DNA of 6,996 nt. Source: Phycisphaerales bacterium UBA7708. GTDB lineage: Bacteria > Planctomycetota > Phycisphaerae > Sedimentisphaerales > Anaerohalosphaeraceae. Location: assembly GCA_002482415.1 (NCBI GenBank), contig DLFY01000209.1:2335-9330 (forward strand), written 5' to 3'. Shown here piece by piece: positions 1 to 5,282 of the stretch. Position 1 is the first letter of the stretch, and each line of letters starts with the position of its first letter. Below the pieces are notes generated by a model that saw only the letters and a program-made list of their open reading frames with translations, ran no database searches and was not told the DNA's origin. The position numbers and the translations under genes were made by a program.

Positions 1-434
1 CCATGAACAGCACCAATCCGGATATCGTTAAAGCCGCCATGGCCGTCGCCATACAGATTGCCGGCCAGCCTGCTGAAAATCAGATAAGGCAAATCCTGAG
101 CAATCCTTCGATGGAAATCACCATCCGCGAATCCGCCCTGCATACCCTGGCCAGGAAACACAAAAAAGACAATCTGTTATGCCTGACCGAGGTACTGACC
201 GACGAAACCCCTTGCCCGGTTGAAAACGCTGAAATACTCGAAAACGATTATCCCCTGAAAGAACACCCGCTGACGGCAATGTTTCTGCCCTCATTTAAAG
301 AAGCCCTTGACAACCATACTCCCAAAACACTCGGCCAGATCGCCGCTGAACAATTGCACGAAACAACCAAGAAGAATTACGGAACAAACAAGCAGGCCTG
401 GCAGCAGTGGATTGAAAAACACTACGAAAACTAA
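1..434 (+). CDS. HEAT-like repeat protein, C-terminal part (5' truncated by window edge)
   Basis: Open frame that runs in from the left edge and stops with TAA at 432-434. The first ATG (position 3) has only two bases before it, so it is probably internal and the true start lies outside. The visible 143 residues are almost all helix-forming and contain at least two short helical pairs of HEAT type: roughly residues 5-33, with the alternating A/V/I pattern of AAMAVAIQIAGQP, and 36-66, around IRESALHTLARKH. A linker follows, then a terminal helix and the tail YGTNKQAWQQWIEKHYEN. A G/Y...W..W ending of this kind is familiar from planctomycete HEAT-repeat proteins; that is recollection of the family, not a search result. 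No catalytic motif is visible. Such repeats usually serve as protein-binding scaffolds, so no specific function can be given. It converges with the chrA-like gene, with only 28 bp between the stops. Confidence 0.6.
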   Translation, partial: MNSTNPDIVKAAMAVAIQIAGQPAENQIRQILSNPSMEITIRESALHTLARKHKKDNLLCLTEVLTDETPCPVENAEILENDYPLKEHPLTAMFLPSFKEALDNHTPKTLGQIAAEQLHETTKKNYGTNKQAWQQWIEKHYEN

Positions 435-462
435 TCCTTTCGACAAAAGAGATTTTCTTGAA

Positions 463-1665
463 TTATTGCCACAGCCGGCTAAATAATCCCAGCGCAGCCG
501 CGCCCAGAATCAGCCAGGTGGTGTTGATTTTATACCGAATTAATAACACAAAGGATATCACAGCAACAATCAGCGACTGCACATCAAACAGAAACTGACG
601 CCCCAACTGTAATGTGACTGCCGCCATCAGGCCCAGCGATGCCACCGTTACGCCATCCAATAAGGCCCCCGCCCAGCGCGAATTCCGCAGTTTCGGGATG
701 AGTGGATTGCTGATAGCGACAAAAAAGAACGATGGCAGGAAAATACCCAGCGTCGCCAAAATTGCCCCCTTGACACCGCCCAGCACATAACCAATAAATG
801 TGGCCGTGGTAAACAGCGGCCCCGGCGTCACCTGTCCGATCGCAATCGCATCCATCAACTGCTGACTGGATAGCCACCCAAGTCGATCCACAAAATCCGA
901 CTGCAGAAACGCCAGCAGGACATAGCCGCTGCCGTACCAGACCGAGCCAATCTTCAAAAACGTCAGAAATAGCGTCGAAAAATGAAATGGGACCGTACCC
1001 GCCGCAGGCAAACTCAATCCCAGCAAAGGCACAAATCCCTTAACGGTATTGCCGCCCCGCCAGAGGTTCCTGACGAACATAATAACCGCACCGCCGGCAA
1101 ACAGCAGCAGAATCTCATTGATCCCCATAAAATAAAACGCAATCACAGCCGCACCCACGATTGCGGTCAGCGTATCCTTGACCGCCTTTCGCCCCAGCAG
1201 CCATAAGGCCTGCGCGATGATTATCAGGATGACGGGTTTGACACCATATAAAATACTGCCGATTTGCGGCAGGGATTCGTACCGCACATAAGCCCAGGCC
1301 AGGGCCGTGACAATCAGTATCGCCGGCAGGGCAAAGCATACTCCCCCGACAATCAATCCCGCCCATCCGGCCCGGACAAAACCAATATGAATCGCCATTT
1401 CCGTGGAGTTGGGGCCGGGGATAAACTGCGTGGCCCCCAGCAAGTTGAGGTAATGTTCATCATCCAGCCATTTCCGGCGTTTGACAACTTCATCATGCAT
1501 CATGGCGATATGCGCTGCCGGCCCGCCAAAAGCCGTAAGTCCCAATCTCAAAAACAGTAGAGCAACCTCCATAACTCGTTGCGACAATGAAAGACCATCC
1601 ACCGGACAAGCCTGCCCACCGTTCATCGATGAATTATGTTCGTTGGAGATGTTGGGAGCATTCAT
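463..1665 (-). CDS. chrA: Chromate transporter family protein (long-chain, two-domain ChrA/CHR)
   Basis: About 400 residues, the usual length of long-chain CHR proteins made of two homologous membrane halves. The first half carries FGGPAAHIAMMHDEVV (residues 47-61) and QFIPGPNSTEMAIHIG (80-95). The second half repeats the theme with KIGSVWYGSGYVLLAFLQSDFV (about 238-259) and GQVTPGPLFTTATFIGYVLGG (about 277-297). Long hydrophobic segments fill the rest, so this is an inner-membrane transporter. Characterised ChrA proteins export chromate and give resistance, but many family members have no known substrate. I chose the ATG at 1663-1665 because GGGGTG lies about 4 nt upstream; an in-frame ATG at 1675-1677 adds MGCV, and a later one at 1624-1626 would avoid the overlap but has no ribosome site. 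The preferred start lies inside the end of the Fur-family gene, so the two are probably cotranscribed and translationally coupled. Confidence 0.9.
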   Translation of the reverse strand: MNAPNISNEHNSSMNGGQACPVDGLSLSQRVMEVALLFLRLGLTAFGGPAAHIAMMHDEVVKRRKWLDDEHYLNLLGATQFIPGPNSTEMAIHIGFVRAGWAGLIVGGVCFALPAILIVTALAWAYVRYESLPQIGSILYGVKPVILIIIAQALWLLGRKAVKDTLTAIVGAAVIAFYFMGINEILLLFAGGAVIMFVRNLWRGGNTVKGFVPLLGLSLPAAGTVPFHFSTLFLTFLKIGSVWYGSGYVLLAFLQSDFVDRLGWLSSQQLMDAIAIGQVTPGPLFTTATFIGYVLGGVKGAILATLGIFLPSFFFVAISNPLIPKLRNSRWAGALLDGVTVASLGLMAAVTLQLGRQFLFDVQSLIVAVISFVLLIRYKINTTWLILGAAALGLFSRLWQ

Positions 1666-2032
1666 GACACACCCCATAGAAAAAGACTTCGTGATCTTCC
1701 ACCGTCATCCCGGCCAAAGCAACATGCTCATCATTTATGCCGCAGCCGGGCAATTCAAATACCGAATCACATTTGCGACAGTAAAAATGATGATGATGCT
1801 CTTTGCCGGAACGTTCGTACATCGTCCCGGCCAGCGGATGGGTGATTTTCAACAGCCATCCCTGCTCCACAAGCCGCTTGATATTGCGATAAACCGTTGC
1901 CTGGTCGATACTTGGAATAACCGCCTTTGCTTTTTGCAGAATCTCCCCGATACGCAACGGCTGCGGACAGGTCATAAAGACCTGCACAATCGCCTGTCGT
2001 TGAGGAGTATTTTTATCTGCTTTATTCGCCAT
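1634..2032 (-). CDS. zur: Fur-family metalloregulator, probably the zinc uptake regulator Zur
   Basis: A 132-residue protein with the full Fur architecture. An N-terminal winged helix includes TPQRQAI (9-15) and the recognition helix DQATVYRNIKRLVEQG (43-58). The dimerisation and metal domain begins at YERSGKEHHHHFYCRKC. The pairs C85/C88 and C122/C125 form the structural zinc site typical of Fur, Zur and PerR, and H79-H82 plus H114 are candidate sensor ligands. Sequence alone does not settle which metal is sensed. Divergent placement next to znuABC and the palindrome between them favour Zur, a repressor that binds DNA when zinc is replete. The ATG at 2030-2032 is the only reasonable start: TAA GGA comes immediately before it in frame, and the conserved core begins nine codons later. 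AAGGA abuts the ATG with no spacing, so it is a poor ribosome site. The 3' end overlaps the start of the chrA-like gene. Confidence 0.88.
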   Translation of the reverse strand: MANKADKNTPQRQAIVQVFMTCPQPLRIGEILQKAKAVIPSIDQATVYRNIKRLVEQGWLLKITHPLAGTMYERSGKEHHHHFYCRKCDSVFELPGCGINDEHVALAGMTVEDHEVFFYGVCHECSQHLQRT

Positions 2033-2038
2033 TCCTTA

Positions 2039-2067
2039 TATATACAAAAATAGCCCTTGACATGCAA
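2039..2067 (-). promoter_or_regulatory. Possible promoter of the zur-chrA pair
   Basis: On the minus strand TTGCAT (2067-2062) and TATATA (2044-2039) are separated by 17 bp. Transcription would begin about seven bases further on, at or next to the ATG at 2032, which would make the zur message leaderless. An alternative reading, TTTGCA (2074-2069) with TATTTT (2052-2047) and a 16 bp spacer, would start near 2040. Neither matches the consensus as well as the znuA promoter on the other strand. Confidence 0.4.
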
Positions 2068-2085
2068 GTGCAAAAGCATTATCAT
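2057..2085 (+). promoter_or_regulatory. Sigma-70 type promoter of znuACB
   Basis: A perfect -35 hexamer TTGACA at 2057-2062 is followed after exactly 17 bp by TATCAT at 2080-2085, a five-of-six match to TATAAT. The predicted start is near 2092, giving an untranslated leader of about 40 nt before the znuA ATG at 2133. The spacer and -10 box lie inside the palindrome annotated as operator. Confidence 0.7.
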
Positions 2086-2102
2086 TTGCAAATAGATTCG
2101 CA
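2063..2102. promoter_or_regulatory. Putative Zur operator(s) between zur and znuA
   Basis: Positions 2063-2090 form an imperfect palindrome of 28 bp centred between 2076 and 2077. The outer arms TGCAA and TTGCA pair perfectly, TG pairs with CA further in, and 10 of 14 positions pair in all. The right half, ATTATCATTTGCA, resembles the ATTATCA half-site seen in many Fur and Zur boxes. The same stretch can also be read as TGCAAA-10 bp-TTTGCA (2069-2090). A second, weaker palindrome follows at 2087-2102 (TGCAAAT against ATTCGCA, 6 of 8 pairs). Together they cover the spacer, -10 box and start point of the znuA promoter and the possible -35 of the divergent zur promoter, so bound protein would block znuA and probably zur. 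Operator identity is inferred from symmetry and context. Confidence 0.6.
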
Positions 2103-2132
2103 TTTAGTTCATATAATTTCATGGAGTTTATT

Positions 2133-3104
2133 ATGAAAAAAGCCATCTGGATTCTCCTGTTCGGAGCAGGTATTTATCTGTGTCTGCCCTGCTGCTCAAG
2201 CTGCAAACAAAGCGCCCAGCCAACCCCCGGCAAACTCCAGGTCGTCACCACGCTGTTCCCCCTCTATGATTTCGCCAGACAGATCGCCGGCGACAAAGCG
2301 GAAGTCTCGCTGCTGCTGCCCCCCGGAGTCGAATCGCACTCCTTCGAGCCCCGCCCAGGCGATATCGTCCGCATCAGCAAAGCTGACGTGTTCATTTACA
2401 CCGGCCCACTGATGGAACCCTGGTCCCAGGATATCCTCAAAGGCATTACAAATAAAGAGCTTACAGTTATCAATGCCAGTGCTAACATCCAGCTCGCCAA
2501 CGAAGAACAACAGGATCACGACCATGAAGCAGGCGAATGTACTCACGACCATGAGCATGAACACGGCGGACAGGACCCGCATATCTGGGTTGACCCCATC
2601 CTGGCACAACAAATCGTCAGTACCATCGCCGACGGCTTTGCCGCCAAAGACCCCGCCAACAAAGACTATTATCTTGCCAACGCTAAAACCTATAACGAAA
2701 AGCTGGCGGCCCTGGACACCCAAATCCGAACAACACTCGAAAAATGCAGCAAAAAAACCATCGTTTACGGCGGCCACTTCGCCTTTGGCTATTTTGCCCG
2801 CCGCTATGGCTTAGAACACCTGTCGCCCTATGCAGGATTCTCACCAAATGCCGAACCGACACCCAGGAAAATCACGGAAATGATCGAGACGCTTAAAAAA
2901 GCCGACACATCCTACATTTATTACGAAGAACTACTGGAGCCGCGTGTCGCCAGAATCATTGCAGAAGGCGCCGGAGCCAAACTCCTGCTGCTGCATGGCG
3001 CTCATAATATCTCCAAACAAGAGCTTGACAAAGGCGTGACTTATCTGGACATTATGGGAGGCAATCTCGAACGGCTCAAGCTTGGCCTTGGATATCAGGA
3101 TTAA
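2133..3104 (+). CDS. znuA: Zinc ABC transporter substrate-binding protein ZnuA
   Basis: A 323-residue cluster A-I (ZnuA/TroA) metal-binding protein that captures zinc outside the membrane and delivers it to ZnuB. The N-terminus is a signal peptide (MKK, then a hydrophobic run to about residue 19) ending in a cysteine-rich stretch, LCLPCCSSCKQ. It may be a lipoprotein, though no cysteine sits in a canonical lipobox. The mature protein begins LQVVTTLFPLYDFARQIAG. Expected metal ligands are H69 (GVESHSFEP), H150 (DPHIWVDP) and H215 (YGGHFAFGY). The fourth position appears to fall in the LLLLHGAHN segment (H288 or H291). A His/Asp/Glu-rich loop at about 128-147 (DHDHEAGE...HDHEHEHGG) just before DPHIW is typical of zinc rather than manganese binders. 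I chose the ATG at 2133 because GGAG lies 6 nt upstream; the in-frame ATG at 2121 would contain that GGAG in its own coding sequence. First gene of the znuACB operon. Confidence 0.93.
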   Translation: MKKAIWILLFGAGIYLCLPCCSSCKQSAQPTPGKLQVVTTLFPLYDFARQIAGDKAEVSLLLPPGVESHSFEPRPGDIVRISKADVFIYTGPLMEPWSQDILKGITNKELTVINASANIQLANEEQQDHDHEAGECTHDHEHEHGGQDPHIWVDPILAQQIVSTIADGFAAKDPANKDYYLANAKTYNEKLAALDTQIRTTLEKCSKKTIVYGGHFAFGYFARRYGLEHLSPYAGFSPNAEPTPRKITEMIETLKKADTSYIYYEELLEPRVARIIAEGAGAKLLLLHGAHNISKQELDKGVTYLDIMGGNLERLKLGLGYQD

Positions 3105-3145
3105 AAAAGTCTGCGAGCATAAATGAACGATTGCGAACAATCCGC

Positions 3146-3913
3146 ATGAATCTTATCGAAATCAAAAATGTCTGTGTCCGTTATGGCCCGATTGAAGCGC
3201 TGTGCAGTATCAGCCTGGCCATCTCCGCCGGCGATTACGTTGCCATCATCGGCCCTAACGGTTCAGGCAAAACCACTCTGTTCAAGGCCATCCTGAATCT
3301 CCTGCCGCTGACGGAAGGCTCCATTTCCCTGTACGGCACGGATGCCCGCCGATTCACCCAGTGGAACAAAATCGGCTATGTCCCCCAGGTCTCACGCAAT
3401 CTGCACAAGGGTTTCCCCGCCACCGTCCGGGAAATCGTCGCCTCCGGGATACTTTCGGCCAAGTCCTTTCCTCGCATGATTTTCGGCAAAGACTACAGCA
3501 AAGTCATCAAGGCCATGGAAACCGTCGGCGTATGCGACCTGGCTGAACGGCTGATTGGCGAACTCTCCGGCGGCCAGCAGCAGCGTGTGTTTCTGGCCCG
3601 CGCCATGGTCAACGACCCCGATTTGCTCCTGCTGGATGAACCGACCGCCGCCATCGACCCGGCCACCCGGGAACAATTTTACAGGACACTGCGCGAAATC
3701 AACACGCAATTCGGAAAAACCATCGTCCTGATTTCCCACGACGCCAGCCATATCGGCCATTTCGCCGCCAAGCTGGCCTACCTCGACAAACATCTGGTTT
3801 TCTTCGGCGGATTCGACCAGTTCTGCATATCGCCGGAAATGACCCGGTATTTCGGCCCCCATGCTCAGCACCTGATCTGCGGCCAGCACTGCCCGATGAA
3901 GGAGAAACAATGA
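3146..3913 (+). CDS. znuC: Zinc ABC transporter ATP-binding protein ZnuC
   Basis: A 255-residue ABC ATPase that powers zinc import through ZnuB on the cytoplasmic side. All diagnostic motifs are intact: Walker A GPNGSGKT (36-43), Q-loop Q81 in GYVPQ, signature LSGGQQQR (140-147), Walker B LLLLDEP (160-166) with D/E next to it, D-loop around AAIDPAT and the H-loop H198 (LISHD). The C-terminus has a small Cys/His cluster, GPHAQHLICGQHCP (237-250). The start is placed at ATG 3146, where the conserved MNLIEIKNV begins; a TTG at 3131 is in frame but would add a non-conserved MRTIR. No ribosome site is evident before 3146. It lies 41 bp after znuA, and its TGA overlaps the znuB ATG. Confidence 0.93.
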   Translation: MNLIEIKNVCVRYGPIEALCSISLAISAGDYVAIIGPNGSGKTTLFKAILNLLPLTEGSISLYGTDARRFTQWNKIGYVPQVSRNLHKGFPATVREIVASGILSAKSFPRMIFGKDYSKVIKAMETVGVCDLAERLIGELSGGQQQRVFLARAMVNDPDLLLLDEPTAAIDPATREQFYRTLREINTQFGKTIVLISHDASHIGHFAAKLAYLDKHLVFFGGFDQFCISPEMTRYFGPHAQHLICGQHCPMKEKQ

Positions 3914-4719
3914 ACACGATTCTGGAAGCCCTTCAATACGCTTTTATCCAGCGGGCGCTGGTCGGTGGCGTCTTTATCGGCTGCTGCTGTGCGTTTCTGG
4001 GCGTGTTTCTGGTCCTGCGGCGACTGTCGCTGATCGGCGACGGCCTGGCCCATGTCGGGCTTGCCGCGGGAGGGCTGGGGCTGTTTCTGAATACCCAGCC
4101 GCTGTGGGTCTCGATTCCACTGGTGATGTTTGCCTCGTTATGGATTCTGTGGCTTTCGGATAAAGCCGATGTCTATGCCGATGCCGCGATTGGGCTGGTT
4201 TCGGCCGTCAGCGTCGCTGTCGGTATCATACTGGCCAGCGTCGGTCGCGGCTTCAACATCGATTTGTTCAGCTTTTTATTCGGCAGCATCCTGGCAATCA
4301 GTATGCATGAAGTCATCCTGAGTGTGGCTCTGTCGGTGATTGTCATCGGCATGGTCTTTTTATTCTACCACGAGCTGTTCGCCATCGCCTTCGAAGAAGA
4401 ATACGCCCGTGTGCTGGGCATCCCCGTTGAAAAAATCAATAAAATCCTCATCCTGTGCACCGCCGTCACCGTCAGCCTCGGTATCCGGGTCGTCGGAACG
4501 ATGCTGATTTCCAGCCTGATTATCTTCCCCGCTATCACCGCCCTGCAAATCGCCCGCGGATTTCGCCTGGCCATGCTGCTGGCGGCCGTGTTTTCCACCC
4601 TGTCGGTGTTAATCGGCGTGTTTGTCTCTTATCTGGCCGACCTGCCTACCGGGGCCACCATCGTCCTGATCAATTTCGCCTTCTTTGTCCTGTCCTTCAT
4701 CATTAAAAAAATGCGTTAA
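3910..4719 (+). CDS. znuB: Zinc ABC transporter permease ZnuB (ABC-3 family)
   Basis: A 269-residue integral membrane protein that forms the dimeric channel of the importer. It is hydrophobic throughout, with about eight membrane segments. Family landmarks are RRLSLIGDGLAHVGLAAGG (37-55), the segment contacting the ATPase around FEEEYARVLGIPVEKIN (161-177), VVGTMLISSLIIFPAITALQIA (194-215) and DLPTGATIVL (244-253). The ABC-3 family includes zinc and manganese permeases; the zinc assignment comes from the partner ZnuA and the Zur-like regulator. The ATG overlaps the znuC stop in the arrangement ATGA, with GGAG about 6 nt upstream, so translation is coupled to znuC. The stop codon overlaps the convergent rnhA stop. 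Confidence 0.92.
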   Translation: MNTILEALQYAFIQRALVGGVFIGCCCAFLGVFLVLRRLSLIGDGLAHVGLAAGGLGLFLNTQPLWVSIPLVMFASLWILWLSDKADVYADAAIGLVSAVSVAVGIILASVGRGFNIDLFSFLFGSILAISMHEVILSVALSVIVIGMVFLFYHELFAIAFEEEYARVLGIPVEKINKILILCTAVTVSLGIRVVGTMLISSLIIFPAITALQIARGFRLAMLLAAVFSTLSVLIGVFVSYLADLPTGATIVLINFAFFVLSFIIKKMR

Positions 4720-5168
4720 TATCGCTGCCGCACTTTTTCGCGGGCCTTTTGTACCAGCAAATCACAACGTTCATTGTATTTATTGTCGGAATGCCCCTTG
4801 ACCCAGCACCATCGCACGGAATGAATCGCCGTCAACTCCAGCAAGCGACACCATAAGTCCTGATTCACCACCGGCTTTTTCGCTGCGGTTTTCCAGTCAT
4901 TCCGCTGCCAGTTGTCCAGCCATTTTTCCGTAAAGGCATGTTGCAGATATTTCGAGTCGGTATGCAGTTCAACCTGGCACGGTGTTTTCAAAGCCTCCAG
5001 TGCACGAATCGCCGCCAGCAGCTCCATCCGATTATTGGTCGTCTCCGGCTGGGCACCGGACAGCTCTTTGGTATAGTGGTTATGCTCCGGGCTGATCAAC
5101 ACCGCCGCCCATCCGCCAAGCCCCGGATTGGGAGAACACCCGCCATCGGTATAAATAATGACTCTCAT
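4716..5168 (-). CDS. rnhA: Ribonuclease HI
   Basis: A 150-residue protein that cleaves the RNA strand of RNA-DNA hybrids in the cytoplasm, removing R-loops and primer RNA. The length and the active site match bacterial RNase HI. The carboxylates are D8 (YTDGGCSPNPG), E49 (NNRMELLAAI), D71 (HTDSKYL) and D136 (NERCDLLV), plus the catalytic-loop H126 (VKGHSDNKYNERCD). The basic handle region is present at about 82-98 (KWLDNWQRNDWKTAAKK). I place the start at ATG 5166-5168, because AAAGGG lies 6 nt before it. An in-frame ATG at 5172-5174 abuts that ribosome site directly and would only add ML. The 3' end converges on znuB with a 4 bp overlap. A terminator hairpin stands about 20 nt upstream of the gene and no clear promoter is seen. 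Confidence 0.95.
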   Translation of the reverse strand: MRVIIYTDGGCSPNPGLGGWAAVLISPEHNHYTKELSGAQPETTNNRMELLAAIRALEALKTPCQVELHTDSKYLQHAFTEKWLDNWQRNDWKTAAKKPVVNQDLWCRLLELTAIHSVRWCWVKGHSDNKYNERCDLLVQKAREKVRQRY

Positions 5169-5188
5169 CAACATCCCTTTATAACCAT

Positions 5189-5224
5189 AAAAAAAGCCCC
5201 CGCGAGCATTCCGCAGGGGCTTTT
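5189..5224 (-). terminator. Intrinsic terminator of the esterase gene (potentially bidirectional)
   Basis: Perfect 9 bp arms AAAAGCCCC (5192-5200) and GGGGCTTTT (5216-5224) are extended inward, after one C-A mismatch, by GCG/CGC pairs (5202-5204 with 5212-5214), leaving a 7 nt loop. Read on the minus strand, the hairpin is followed by seven T (5195-5189), a strong intrinsic terminator just after the esterase stop codon at 5283. Four T at 5221-5224 follow it on the plus strand, so it may also stop + transcripts. Confidence 0.88.
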
Positions 5225-5282
5225 ACAACATCTTATCCGTAAAACTACTTATACGACTTGCACAAAATACATTATCCGGTTT

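Noticed and set aside
435..462. Possible terminator between the HEAT-like gene and chrA
   Set aside because: Only 4 bp arms (AAGA/TCTT) can be formed, too weak to call a hairpin terminator in this 28 bp gap.
1481..2053. 190-residue + strand frame opposite chrA and zur
   Set aside because: It covers the coding strand complement of two recognisable genes and their overlap, and has no domain signal.
2121..2135. ATG at 2121 as the znuA start
   Set aside because: GGAG at 2123-2126 is ideally spaced for the ATG at 2133, and MKK followed by a hydrophobic run is a normal signal peptide start.
2512..2573. GACCATGA/ACCATGAGCATGAACA repeat-like run as a DNA repeat
   Set aside because: It is the codon pattern of the His/Asp/Glu-rich metal loop of ZnuA, not an independent repeat element.
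2196..2777. 193-residue minus-strand frame opposite znuA
   Set aside because: znuA is certain in this region, and the frame shows no family motif and no ribosome site.
3131..3145. TTG at 3131 as the znuC start
   Set aside because: It adds five residues not expected in the family and has no ribosome site. ATG 3146 begins the conserved first strand.
3392..3910. 172-residue minus-strand frame opposite znuC
   Set aside because: It is antisense to the intact ABC ATPase motifs and low-information; a shadow frame.
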